DNA from: Planctomycetota bacterium
Lineage (GTDB): Bacteria; Planctomycetota; UBA1135; GCA-002686595
Length of the DNA: 64,000 nucleotides
Direction: 5' to 3'
Assembly: GCA_016712565.1 (NCBI GenBank)
Contig: JADJQU010000001.1
Coordinates: 434,001-498,000 of the forward strand
The notes below the pieces were generated by a model. The model did not search any database. It had not been told where the DNA came from and saw nothing but the letters and a program-made list of their open reading frames with translations. Shown piece by piece: positions 55,607 to 64,000 of this stretch. The position numbers and the translations under genes were made by a program. Every line of letters begins with the position of its first letter. Positions within the stretch are counted from its first letter, which is position 1.

Positions 55607-56872
55607 GTGCATACGACTTGCTGGTTGCCGTGTGTGGCTCTGCTGCTCCTGCCCCAAGCCGTGCAGGATCGCCGCGATCTTCCCGCCCTACTCACTGGAA
55701 TCACCCAGCGGACCTTCGACGCCGGAGACGCGAGTCGCCTCGATGTGGCGCTGTTCCTGGGACGGGATCCCCTGATGTCCCTGGCCCTGGGCGGGGAGAC
55801 GTCGGGGACCCGCGTGGCGTCCCTGGACGCGGCGTCCCACGCGCTGTTCGCGGGCGTGGCGATGCAGTTCGCCGCACGCGGCGAACTCGACCTGGAAGAG
55901 GCCGTGGGCCAGCTGCTCCCGGAGCTCGGCCCGGCCGTGGGCAGCGTCACGGTGCACGAGCTCTTGACCCACACCGCGGGCCTGCACGACTGGCAGGAAT
56001 TCACGGCCGGGGATCCGGCGGAGCGCCTTAAGAAAATCGGCGCGGCCGGCACGTGGTCGGAGCCCGGCACTTGCCTGCGCGACTCGAGCGGCGACACCTT
56101 TGCCTTGGGAATGCTGCTCGCCCGCCTGGGCAAGGGGCCGGTGATGGAGCGCGTGGAGCAGGGGCTCTTCGATGCGGCGGGGGCCACGGACGTGGCGGAC
56201 TGCCGCGAGGGGACCTCCCCGCCCGGCCTCGCCGGCGCCTTGGGCGAGCGCGAGCTGTGCGGCTCGACGGCCGATCTGGCGGCGCTGATGCGCGCCTGGG
56301 CGGCTCGCAAGCTGTGCTCCGACGCCGCCTGGGCCGCCATGACCACGGGAGACATCCTGCCCGACGGCAGCCGCACGCGCTTCGGCCACGGATTCGACCT
56401 GGCCCGGCTGGCGGAGCGGGAGCGCATCGCCTTCGGCGGCGAGGGCGGAGGAGCCCGGATCTCCACCGCCTATTACCCGGCCTTCGACCTGACGGTGGTC
56501 GTGCTGGCGGCGGGCGCGCGCACTGGGAAGAAGTTCGACGCCGAGGCCCTGGAGCGCGATCTGGCGCGGGCCGTGTTCGCCATCGACGAGCCCCGGATCC
56601 GCGACCTGCCGCTCGATGCGGCAGAGGCGGTGCGCTACACCGGCGAGTACCTGATCGGCTGCGACCGCACGCAGATCGAGTTCCGCGACCGGCGCCTCGT
56701 GCTGCGGCTCCTGCGGCGGGAGGAGCTGATCCTGCTGCACCAAGGGGAGGAGCTGTTCGTCGCCGAGCAGGACCACGATCTCTCGGTGCGCTTCGAAGCG
56801 GGGGACACGCGAGCCCCGTCCTTCGTGCTGAGCGAGCGCGGCTTCGAGGTGCGCGGCAAGCGAATCGACTAA
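55607..56872 (+). CDS. beta-lactamase-fold (serine hydrolase-like) protein with altered catalytic motifs
   Basis: A 421-aa exported protein with the class C beta-lactamase/esterase-like layout: a 260-residue core with VHELLTHTAGLHDW and a C-terminal lipocalin-like tail. The S-x-x-K nucleophile motif of the family reads S77-H-A-L80 (LDAASHALFAGV), so the lysine is lost. The Y-x-N motif region reads DSSGDTFALGMLL without a tyrosine. Catalysis by the normal mechanism is therefore unlikely, and it may be a binding or regulatory protein. The conserved H-T-A-G-L motif supports the fold. Confidence 0.72.
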   Translation: MHTTCWLPCVALLLLPQAVQDRRDLPALLTGITQRTFDAGDASRLDVALFLGRDPLMSLALGGETSGTRVASLDAASHALFAGVAMQFAARGELDLEEAVGQLLPELGPAVGSVTVHELLTHTAGLHDWQEFTAGDPAERLKKIGAAGTWSEPGTCLRDSSGDTFALGMLLARLGKGPVMERVEQGLFDAAGATDVADCREGTSPPGLAGALGERELCGSTADLAALMRAWAARKLCSDAAWAAMTTGDILPDGSRTRFGHGFDLARLAERERIAFGGEGGGARISTAYYPAFDLTVVVLAAGARTGKKFDAEALERDLARAVFAIDEPRIRDLPLDAAEAVRYTGEYLIGCDRTQIEFRDRRLVLRLLRREELILLHQGEELFVAEQDHDLSVRFEAGDTRAPSFVLSERGFEVRGKRID

Positions 56873-56873
56873 A

Positions 56874-57042
56874 AGCCCGTTGAAAAACCCCCTGCTGCGG
56901 CCGAGCGTGCTTCGGCGCTCCTGCGTCGCGCTCCGAAATGGGTGCAGGGCGGCCAGGAAGGCCGCCGGCGCGCCGATTTCTGTCGCGCTCCTTGGCGCGC
57001 CTTCCCACGCTCGCCCTCGCGACGGGAGTTTTTCAACGGACT
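56874..57042. repeat. terminal-inverted-repeat element, copy B (169 bp)
   Basis: Left terminus AGCCCGTTGAAAAACCCCC (56874-56892); right terminus GGGAGTTTTTCAACGGACT (57024-57042), complementary with two mismatches. It fills the whole gap between two convergent genes: the left end is 1 bp after the TAA of the serine-hydrolase gene and the right end 1 bp before the stop of the short ccoH. Its reverse complement aligns with copy A at 20017-20115 apart from about 70 extra internal bases. T5 tracts near both ends flank a GC-rich stem, so it could terminate transcription from both sides. Confidence 0.85.
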
Positions 57043-57043
57043 G

Positions 57044-57172
57044 CTAGGGTTCCTTCACCGAAACCGGCGCGTTCCGGACGCTGATCGTGACCAGCACGAT
57101 GTCCGCCACGACCATGCCGCCCAGGAAGACCACGATCCACAGCCAGGGGCGTCGACGAAAGAGCTCACGCAT
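57044..57172 (-). CDS. ccoH: short CcoH/FixH-like protein, possibly truncated
   Basis: A 42-aa peptide from ATG 57172 with one membrane segment (about residues 9-31) and a short outer tail ending NAPVSVKEP. Position after ccoG and the pattern of a Trp/Pro-rich start plus one helix match the N-terminus of FixH/CcoH assembly proteins, which normally continue for another 80-120 residues. The element at 56874-57042 begins 1 bp after the stop, so the rest may have been lost by its insertion. Whether the short form still works is unknown. Confidence 0.6.
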   Translation of the reverse strand: MRELFRRRPWLWIVVFLGGMVVADIVLVTISVRNAPVSVKEP

Positions 57173-57174
57173 GG

Positions 57175-58575
57175 TCAGGGTCCTTGGAAGTTGAGGTCGA
57201 CGACGACCGTCTCGCCCGTGGCCACGTCGCGAACGCGCACGCCCACCGGGAAGGGCGCGCGGTAGAGGGCCCGGTCCACGCTGGCGAACACGGAAACGGT
57301 GGCTTCCCCCAGGGATTCCAGCTCCACCTCCGTGGCGCCGAGCCTCCAGTCCACCGCCGGGGCTTGGGCCCCGTCGGCGATGTAGGCCTCCAGGGCGAAG
57401 CGCCGCGGCTCCACCCCCTTGTTCTGCACGTGGATCGAGTACAGGTTCTGGATGCGCTGGTCCTCCAGCGTGTAGGGCATGCCCCGGGCGCGCAGGGGCG
57501 CCGCCTCGAAGGACGACCGGCCCGAGGCGGTGAACAGGAACACGGTCAGGCCCAGCAGGGCGAGCCCCACGTACAGGAACACGCGCGGCCGCAGCCAGCG
57601 GTGCTTGCCGCCCTGGAAGCCCCTCAGGGAGTCGTAGCGGATCAGCCCCTCCGGGCGGCCGATCTGCCGCATGATCGAATCGCAGGCGTCGACGCAGTTC
57701 GTGCAGCCGATGCACTCCAGCTGCAGTCCGTTGCGGATGTCGATGCCCGTGGGGCAGACATTGACGCAGCTGCCGCAGTCGATGCAGGCGCCCTCGGCGC
57801 GTCCCTTGGGGCCGCGCGGCTCCCCGCGCTTCTCGTCGTAGCCGATCACGACCGAGTCGTCGTCGATCAGGGCCGACTGCAGGCGGCCGTAGGGACACAG
57901 GATCACGCAGAACTGCTCGCGGAACCAGGCGAAATCGAAGTAGATCACCGCCGAGAGCGCCATGGTCCAGGCAAACGCGACCCAGTGCGTCGAGGGTCCG
58001 GCCAGCAGCGCCGGCAGCAGCTCCTCCACAGGCAGGAAGTAGGCCAGCAGCGTGTGCGTGATGGCCAGGGTCAGCGCCAGGAACAGCAGCTGCTTGAGGG
58101 ACTTGCGCCACAGCTTGTCGAAGTTCCAGGGGCCCTTGTTGCGCTTGGCCCGCGGGTGGTGGTCGCCCTCGACCCCGATCTCGATGCGCCGATAAACGCC
58201 CTCCAGGAAGACGGTCTGGGGGCAGGCGTAGCCGCACCAGACACGTCCCAGGAGCGAGGTGACGGCAAACAGCGCGAACCCGAAGCCCGTCAGCAGGAAA
58301 AAGACCAGGAAGAAGTCGTCGCGCGTGAACGTGTGGCCGACGATGTAGGCCGTGCGGTTGGGAACGTCGAAGCGCAAGAGCGGCGCGCCATCCATCCGCA
58401 GCCAGGGCACGATCACGTAGAACGCGATCAGGGCCAGGAAGATCCAGTTCCGTCGCTTGTGCCAGCGGCCTCGCACGTCCGCGGGCTGCAGCATGTTGCG
58501 CGAGCCGTCGGCATTGATCGAGTAGACGGTCTCGAGATCCGGCTTGCGCCGCATCCCGCGCTGGATCTTGGCGGT
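57175..58575 (-). CDS. ccoG: cytochrome c oxidase accessory protein CcoG (FixG)
   Basis: About 466 aa from GTG 58575, 46 bp after the ccoP stop; an in-frame ATG slightly further in (M-R-R-K-P-D-L) is an alternative. Membrane segments precede the polyferredoxin part, which has the 4Fe-4S clusters CIDCGSCVNVCPTGIDI and CIGCTNCVDACD. The conserved GRVWCGYACPQTVF and CPYGRLQSALIDDD regions are present, as is the C-terminal Ig-like domain (NLYSIHVQNKGVEPRRFAL). It assists copper delivery and maturation of cbb3 oxidase. ccoH starts 2 bp after its stop. Confidence 0.9.
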   Translation of the reverse strand, partial: TAKIQRGMRRKPDLETVYSINADGSRNMLQPADVRGRWHKRRNWIFLALIAFYVIVPWLRMDGAPLLRFDVPNRTAYIVGHTFTRDDFFLVFFLLTGFGFALFAVTSLLGRVWCGYACPQTVFLEGVYRRIEIGVEGDHHPRAKRNKGPWNFDKLWRKSLKQLLFLALTLAITHTLLAYFLPVEELLPALLAGPSTHWVAFAWTMALSAVIYFDFAWFREQFCVILCPYGRLQSALIDDDSVVIGYDEKRGEPRGPKGRAEGACIDCGSCVNVCPTGIDIRNGLQLECIGCTNCVDACDSIMRQIGRPEGLIRYDSLRGFQGGKHRWLRPRVFLYVGLALLGLTVFLFTASGRSSFEAAPLRARGMPYTLEDQRIQNLYSIHVQNKGVEPRRFALEAYIADGAQAPAVDWRLGATEVELESLGEATVSVFASVDRALYRAPFPVGVRVRDVATGETVVVDLNFQGP

Positions 58576-58621
58576 CACGATGGGGTGTCTTTGGGCGGGA
58601 ACGGAACCGGTTTCCAGCCCG

Positions 58622-59287
58622 CTACTTCTTCGCGGCGTCGCCACCCGGGGCGGTGGTCCCCGGCGCGCCCGTCGGCGCGGCCTCGCTCGGCGCGGCCGCC
58701 TTGCTCGCGGCGTACTCCGCGTCCCACTCGGCCGTTGCGCGCCCCTGGGGCGGCTTTCCGGGCACCTGGGCGCCCTTGCGCGTCAGCACAAAGGCCACCA
58801 CCTGGCGCACGCGCACGGGACCGAGCTGGTCCTTCCAGGCCTGCATGCCCTTGGCCTGCACGCCGTTGAGGACCGTGTTGTAGACCTGCAGCGGAGCGGG
58901 ACCGTGCAGCCAGAACTCGTCGGTCAGGTTCGGTCCGATGTCGCCGCCGCCCTGGGGGCCGTGGCACTGCACGCACTTCTGCTGGAAGATCTTCGCGCCG
59001 GCGTCCACCTGGGCCGGCACCTGGGTCATCAGCACCAGCGATTCGTCGGTGACCGCCTTGCCCATCTCGCGCGCCAATTGATCCTCGGCGGCGACTTGCA
59101 CCTCGTGCTGATAGCTCTCCGACTGGGAAAAGCCGATGCCGAAGGTGTGGTAGAAGAGCCAATACAGGATCGAGAACACGATCGAGCCGTACAGCGTGAA
59201 CAGCCACCAGTTGGGCAGGCGGTTGTCGTACTCCTGAATGCCGTCGTAGCTGTGTCCCAGCGTGACGTCCGCGTGTTGATCAACCAT
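58622..59287 (-). CDS. ccoP: cbb3 oxidase subunit CcoP with a single haem site
   Basis: A 221-aa membrane-anchored cytochrome c. An N-terminal FixP-type domain (GIQEYDNRLPNWWLFTLYGSIVFSILYW) has a membrane helix at about 29-49. A single CVQCH motif (105-109) follows in the cytochrome domain. Classical CcoP has two haems; only one CxxCH occurs here, as in several planctomycete and bacteroidete forms. An Ala/Pro/Gly-rich tail ends the protein. Electrons pass from here to the CcoO haem. Its 5' end overlaps the ccoQ 3' end by 8 bp. Confidence 0.9.
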   Translation of the reverse strand: MVDQHADVTLGHSYDGIQEYDNRLPNWWLFTLYGSIVFSILYWLFYHTFGIGFSQSESYQHEVQVAAEDQLAREMGKAVTDESLVLMTQVPAQVDAGAKIFQQKCVQCHGPQGGGDIGPNLTDEFWLHGPAPLQVYNTVLNGVQAKGMQAWKDQLGPVRVRQVVAFVLTRKGAQVPGKPPQGRATAEWDAEYAASKAAAPSEAAPTGAPGTTAPGGDAAKK

Positions 59288-59489
59288 GATTCGACTCCCG
59301 GCGGGGACCGCCTTGCTGGTCGGAGGCGCTCGCGTCGAACGGAAGTCGCGCGAGACGGTCCAGCCTGTGCCTGTTGCGCATGCCGAAGATCACCCAGATC
59401 AGCACGGCGACGAAGAAGACAAAGAAGAACACGAGCGTGATGAGCGGAAGGGTGAGCCACTCGCTCGTCTTGTAGAACTCCTGGAGCAT
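59280..59489 (-). CDS. ccoQ: cbb3 oxidase subunit CcoQ
   Basis: A 69-aa protein with one membrane segment (about residues 13-36) followed by a positively charged patch (GMRNRHRLDRL), the standard CcoQ/FixQ form. It overlaps ccoP by 8 bp and starts 1 bp after the ccoNO stop. It stabilises the assembled oxidase. Confidence 0.8.
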   Translation of the reverse strand: MLQEFYKTSEWLTLPLITLVFFFVFFVAVLIWVIFGMRNRHRLDRLARLPFDASASDQQGGPRRESNHG

Positions 59490-59490
59490 G

Positions 59491-61847
59491 TCACTTGGCC
59501 TCCCCGATCTGGGCCAACGGCGGGGGCTCGTGCAGCAGGCCCAGCTGCTGCAGGTAGGCGATCAGGGCCACGATCTCCGACTCGCCGCGACCTTCACCGC
59601 CCCGGTCTTGTCCAGGTCGGCGGCGATCGTCTGGGCCTGGGCGAGCGCGATCTCCCGGGCATCGGTGATCGTCTGCGGCTCGTAGGGCACGCCCAGGGTC
59701 TTCATCACCGAGAGCTTGGCCGCCGTGGCGCTGAAATCGACCGTCTGATCGATGAGCCAGCCGTAGCCCGGCATGATCGAGCCCGGGGAGGTGGAGCGCG
59801 GGTCCTTCATGTGCTGGTAGTGCCACAGGTTGGGATAGCGGCCCGCGAGCCGGTGCAGGTCGGGGCCCGTGCGCTTCGATCCCCATTGATAGGGGTGGTC
59901 GTAGACGTAGGACTCGGCCCGGGAGTACTCCCCGTAACGCAGGGTCTCGTGGCGGAAGGGCCGCACCATCTGGCTGTGGCAGACGTAGCAGCCTTCGCGC
60001 ACGTAGATGTCGCGACCCTCCAGTTCCAGCGGGGTGTAGGGCACCTGCAGGTATTTGCTCGGTGTCGCCACCATCTCGGGCTTGGAGGCCGACACCACGC
60101 GATTGCCGTAATCCTTGTTGATCACGGTGGGGACGATCTCGATCAGACCGCCGATCAGGATCGAGACCAGCACGAGAGCCGTGAACAGGAACGTCCGGCC
60201 TTCGAGCATCGCGTGCCAGGCGAGCTTCTGCTCCTGGTAGCGCCGGTGGACCATCAGAGAGACCACGAGCAGGAGCACGCCGACGGCCGCCACCACCGCG
60301 CTCGAAATGGGGCCCGCGAGCCCGAAGGCCACGGAGATCAGGATCGCCAGCAGGGAGAGTATCACCGGGGCGCTGAAGATCAGCTTGCCGATGGGCACTC
60401 CCGGCTCGCGCTCGCGCACGGGCACGTCGATGCCCTCGTGGACCACGGCCCCGCTCCGCACGGTCATCCACAGGTTGACGACCATCATCAGGAAGCCGAC
60501 GAAGAACGCCGTGCCGCCCACGAGACGCATCGTGTAGAGGAACTGGTTGCTCTTGAGGATCTCGACGAAGTCGGTGTTCTTGAGGAACCCCTCGGCGTCC
60601 AGCGCCTGGAAGAACAGGCCCTGGTTGATGCCCGTGATCCACATGGCTCCCATGTAGAGCAGGATGCCGAAGGTGGAGATCCAGAAGTGCGCGTCGGCGA
60701 GCTTGACCGACCACAGCTTGGTGCCCCACATGCGCGGGAACAGCCAGTAGAAGAGGCCGGCCGCCATGCCCGCGTTCCAACCCAGGGCGCCCGAGTGCAC
60801 GTGGCCGATGATCCAGTCGGTGAAGTGCGCCAGGCCGTTGACGCTGCGGATCGAGAGCAGTGGTCCCTCGAAGGTCGACATGCCGTAGAACGTCACGCCC
60901 AGGATGAAGAACTTGACCACCGGGTCCGTGCGCAGCAGGTGCCAGGCGCCCTTCAGGGTCAAGAGGCCGTTGAGCATGCCGCCCCAGGACGGCGCCCAGA
61001 GCATCAGGCTGAAGACCATGCCCAGGGTCTGCGCCCAGTCGGGCAGGGCCGAGTTCAGCAGGTGGTGCGGGCCGGCCCAGATGTAGAGGAACACCAGGGA
61101 CCAGAAGTGCACCACCGACAGGCGGTAGGAGTAGACCGGCCGCTCGACCGCCTTGGGCAGGAAGTAGTACATGATCCCCAGGATCGGCGTGGTCAGGAAG
61201 AACGCCACCGCGTTGTGCCCGTACCACCACTGCACCAGGGCGTCTTGCACGCCGCCGAAGACCGGGTAGCTGTGCAGGATGCTGGTGGGAATCTGCAGGT
61301 TGTTGACGATGTACAGGACCGGAATCGTCACCACCGTCGCGATGTAGAACCAGATCGCGACGTACATGTTCTTCTCGTTGCGCTTGGCAATCGTGAGGAA
61401 GAAGTTGATCGCGAAGATCACCCACACCACCGCCACCATCAGGTCGATGGGCCAGATCAGCTCGGCATACTCCTTGCCCTGGGAGAGGCCCAGGGGCAGG
61501 GACACCGCGGCCGCGGCGATGATCAGCTGCCAGCCCCAGAAGTGGGCCCAGCTCAGGGCATCGGAGCCCAGCCGCGTGCGCAGGAGCCGCTGCATCGAGT
61601 GGTAGATGCCGGCGAACATCATGTTGCCGACGAAGGCGAAGATCACCGCGTTGGTGTGCAGCGGCCGCAGGCGCCCGAAGGTCGTCCACTGCAGCCCCAT
61701 GTTGGCCTGCCAGTGGGCGAGCTGGGTGGCGATGATGACGCCGACCAGCAGGCCGACGACTCCGAAGAGCACCGACGCGATCAGGAAGGCCCGGACGACG
61801 CCGTCGTTGTATTCGATGCGTCGGGTGGCGGTGGACGAGGAATTCAT
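59491..61847 (-). CDS. ccoNO: fused cbb3 cytochrome c oxidase subunits I and II (CcoN-CcoO)
   Basis: One gene encodes both the catalytic subunit and the monohaem subunit, about 785 aa after one correction. The CcoN part (about 1-500) has a dozen membrane helices and the haem/copper ligands, for example RPLHTNAV, YGHNAVAFF, GPHHLLNSALP and GHVHSGALGWN. The CcoO part (from about 560) has GCYVCHSQMVRPFRHE and GPDLHRLAGRYP. A one-base gap near 59583 must be filled to reach the natural end LIAYLQQLGLL ... at 59491. The fused form is known in several phyla. It reduces oxygen at high affinity. Confidence 0.92.
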
Positions 61848-61861
61848 GGTCGTTTGAGAAC

Positions 61862-62089
61862 TCAGGACAGCGGAGAGGTGGAGGGCGTGGACGGCCCCTC
61901 TGCGGGTGGGGCGAAGGCCGGGACGGCTGCGGGCGCGGGGCGCGCAGGGTGGGGCAGGTCGGTCAGCGGCAGGAGCGACAGGCGCTCGGAGTGCTCGAAG
62001 TCGCGCTGGTGCATGGAGAAGACGAACAGCAGGAGGCCGCCCGCGACGAGCACGATGCTCACGAAGACCAGCACGATCAGGACGCTCAC
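61862..62089 (-). CDS. ccoS: cbb3 oxidase maturation protein CcoS
   Basis: A 75-aa protein from GTG 62089, which overlaps the ccoI stop (TGA 62086-62088). A single membrane helix (about residues 2-24) is followed by the typical short motif FVFSMHQRDFEHSER and a Pro/Ala-rich tail that is longer than usual. CcoS is needed to insert haem and copper into the oxidase. The ccoNO start lies 14 bp downstream. Confidence 0.8.
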   Translation of the reverse strand: MSVLIVLVFVSIVLVAGGLLLFVFSMHQRDFEHSERLSLLPLTDLPHPARPAPAAVPAFAPPAEGPSTPSTSPLS

Positions 62090-64000
62090 GGGGAACTCCT
62101 CGGCGACAGGCGCGCGTAGGTGAGGCCCAGGAACCCCAGGGAACTGGCGGGCATCAGCACGGCGGCCGTCAGCGGCCCCACGAACCCGCACAGGCAGGCG
62201 GCCACGGCGCACAGGTTGTAGGCGCTGGAGAGCCACAGATTCGTGCGCAACACCGACCACAGGCGTGCGGCGTACTCGCGGGTCACGCGCACCGCCGACA
62301 CGCCGTCGCCCAGGTAGAACATGCCCGCGCGGGCGGGCAGATTGGGGCGGTCCACCGCGGGCGTCGACGCGCACCAGGCGGCGTCGAAGGCCGGGCCGTC
62401 GTTGATGCCGTCGCCGACCATCCAGGTGTCGCCCTGGCCGACCGCCCGTCGCCCCGCGGCGGCGCCGTTTCCGGCCGGCGCCGCGGCGCTCGGCGTGGAG
62501 CGATCGAGCGCGCGCACGCAGCGCGCCTTGTCCTCGGGGGACAGGCCGCCATGGACGCGCGCCGGATCGATGCCGAGCTCGCCCGCCACGCGGCGCACGC
62601 GTTCGGGCCGGTCGCCGCTGAGGAGATGCACCTCCAGGCCTTGGGCCTCGAGGCGCTGGACTTCCTCCCGTGCGTCGGACTTGAGCACTTCCTCCAGGCT
62701 GAATTCGGCCAATGCCGTTCCGTCGAGCGAGAGGCAGGTGCCCGTGCGCCCCTGGGACTGGGCGGGCAGGGCGAAGGGGGCGGAACCCAGGCGCCAGGTC
62801 TGCTCCTCCAGTCGGGCCTCCAGGCCGCGGCCGGGGAATTCGCGCACCGAGAGCCCAGCCACCAGCGGCGTGGCGCTCGCTCCCGAGGGCGACAGCGCAG
62901 CGTGGATCGCGCGACTGACCGGATGCAGGCTCTGGGCCGTCATGTGGGCCAACACGCGCCGCGACTGCGGGTCGAGCCGGGAGAGCGCCTCGCGCGAATC
63001 GCGGCCGAGTTCCAGGGTTCCGCGCGTCAGCGTCCCGGTCTTGTCGAACAGCACGTGGCGCACGGAAAGCACGCGCGCGAGGAAGTCGGTTTCGCGCAGG
63101 AAGATGCCGCGCCGTCTCAGGGCCACGTGCACCAGCTCGTGGGCCAGGGGCATGGCGAGCCCCAAGGCGCAGGGGCAGGTGACCACCAGGATCGACAGGG
63201 CCACCTCGATGGCGCGCTCGAAGCCGCTGGAGGACCACAGGACGAAGCCCGCGGCCGCCAGGATCAGGACGCAGGCCACGTACAGCGTGGCGAATCGATT
63301 GCCGCCGGCGAGGGGAGCTGCCCGCGGCGCCCCGGAGGGCCCGGGTCCGGCCTCGTCCTGGAGCGGACGAGCGGGGCCGAGCAGGGTGTGCAGCCGGGAA
63401 GCCGCGAAGGGCTCCAGGGCCGCCACGCGGGCGCTGGACTCGCCGGTGTGGAAGGCGCCCGCGGGCACCGTCTCGCCGGGCTCGAAGCCCCGCGCGCGGG
63501 ATTCGCCGGTGATCCAGGCGAGACTCATGGTGGCCCGTTCGCCGAGCACGGTGCTCGCCACCGGCACCAGGTCCCCGGGGGGGATCCACAGCTCATCCCC
63601 CACGGCGATCTCCGCCGCGGGGATGGTGGCCAGCTGATCGCCCCGGCGGCGGCGCGCGAACAGATCGTCGACGCCGTCGCTGGCCAGGAGCGACAACCGG
63701 TTCTTCTCCAGCACGCGCTCCTGGAGCCAGCGGCCCAGCACCATCAGCGAGACGAAGATCGTGATCGTGTCGAAGTACGCCGCCTCGGGGCCGCGCGCGA
63801 GCCAGGCCCACACCGATCCGCCGTAGCCCAGGAGGATTCCGGTGGCGATGGGCAGATCGAGGTGGGCCACGCCGCGCCGCAGGCCGCGCCAGGCCGAAAC
63901 CATGAACAAGGATCCGCCCACGAGCACCGCCACGGTGCACAGGGCGAAATTCCAGCGGCCGAAGATCGCGTACAGCCCGCCGTCCCCGTCCGGGCCGGCC
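62086..64000 (-). CDS. ccoI: copper-transporting P-type ATPase CcoI (5' end beyond window)
   Basis: Exports copper for cbb3 assembly. The frame runs open to the right window edge, so the N-terminal metal-binding domains are not seen. Visible motifs are the copper-site VVTCPCALGLAMP, the phosphorylation site FDKTGTLTRG and the hinge VGDGINDGPAF. T-G-E in AWITGESRA is the actuator loop. It precedes ccoS in the same direction with a 4-bp stop/start overlap. Membrane segments flank the core as expected. Confidence 0.9.
   Translation of the reverse strand, partial: AGPDGDGGLYAIFGRWNFALCTVAVLVGGSLFMVSAWRGLRRGVAHLDLPIATGILLGYGGSVWAWLARGPEAAYFDTITIFVSLMVLGRWLQERVLEKNRLSLLASDGVDDLFARRRRGDQLATIPAAEIAVGDELWIPPGDLVPVASTVLGERATMSLAWITGESRARGFEPGETVPAGAFHTGESSARVAALEPFAASRLHTLLGPARPLQDEAGPGPSGAPRAAPLAGGNRFATLYVACVLILAAAGFVLWSSSGFERAIEVALSILVVTCPCALGLAMPLAHELVHVALRRRGIFLRETDFLARVLSVRHVLFDKTGTLTRGTLELGRDSREALSRLDPQSRRVLAHMTAQSLHPVSRAIHAALSPSGASATPLVAGLSVREFPGRGLEARLEEQTWRLGSAPFALPAQSQGRTGTCLSLDGTALAEFSLEEVLKSDAREEVQRLEAQGLEVHLLSGDRPERVRRVAGELGIDPARVHGGLSPEDKARCVRALDRSTPSAAAPAGNGAAAGRRAVGQGDTWMVGDGINDGPAFDAAWCASTPAVDRPNLPARAGMFYLGDGVSAVRVTREYAARLWSVLRTNLWLSSAYNLCAVAACLCGFVGPLTAAVLMPASSLGFLGLTYARLSPRSSP

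Noticed and set aside
1..64000. CRISPR array
   Set aside because: No regularly spaced identical short repeats and no cas gene were found.

Overview
The window is a 64 kb stretch of very GC-rich, densely packed bacterial DNA. The gene content points to a planctomycete: a giant 'PVC-type' CxxCH haem protein with a LamG-like domain, two Ser/Thr kinases with repeat-rich tails, an ECF sigma factor, TAT-exported Gfo/Idh/MocA oxidoreductases, a fused CcoN-CcoO oxidase subunit, and three secreted proteins sharing one C-terminal domain. From memory that domain is common in the high-GC Saltatorellus/Engelhardtia-like planctomycetes. This placement is inference from gene content; no rRNA is present.

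Layout. 1-4943: a translationally coupled tripartite ABC efflux operon (permease, ATPase, HlyD-type adaptor, NodT-type outer-membrane lipoprotein) and a small membrane protein. 4824-12400: a foreign-looking, lower-GC island of about 7.25 kb, bounded by a 163-bp direct repeat. The repeat spans the 3' ends of two convergent host genes, so the island sits between what were once neighbours. It carries a broken coiled-coil membrane protein, a broken lipoprotein, remnants of an IS91-type and an IS3-type element, a HD-domain plus GHKL-ATPase gene split by an amber codon, and a decayed tRNA-Gly-like sequence. 12364-24700: OPT-family transporter, small membrane protein, hisS, a Ser/Thr kinase divergent from a secreted protein, metH and an ArsR-methyltransferase fusion. 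25153-31117: Na+/H+ antiporter, transglutaminase, S9 peptidase, Smr protein, Cys-rich lipoprotein. 31307-36078: beta-barrel plus metal ABC importer operon, then a triple metal-binding-repeat protein. 36192-40540: FKBP lipoprotein, pta, a split AtuA-type pair, PEGA protein. 40721-48440: PVC haem protein, S9 peptidase, pyroglutamyl peptidase, Gfo/Idh/MocA oxidoreductase. 48622-55245: a kinase - secreted protein - ECF sigma operon with another secreted protein upstream. 55607-64000: a beta-lactamase-fold protein with degenerate active site, then a cbb3 oxidase cluster (ccoI, ccoS, ccoNO, ccoQ, ccoP, ccoG, short ccoH).

Two themes stand out. First, the secreted proteins with the shared C-terminal domain lie beside Ser/Thr kinases at two separate loci, once in an apparent operon with an ECF sigma factor; this suggests an envelope or surface signalling module. 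Second, a terminal-inverted-repeat element (99 bp and 169 bp copies) sits exactly between convergent stop codons, one copy directly abutting a shortened ccoH.

Caution on quality: many genes between about 5 and 21 kb, including the essential hisS, carry one-base indels, mostly in short homopolymers or CG-alternating runs. These look like consensus errors rather than biology, so the 'pseudogene' labels in that interval are provisional.
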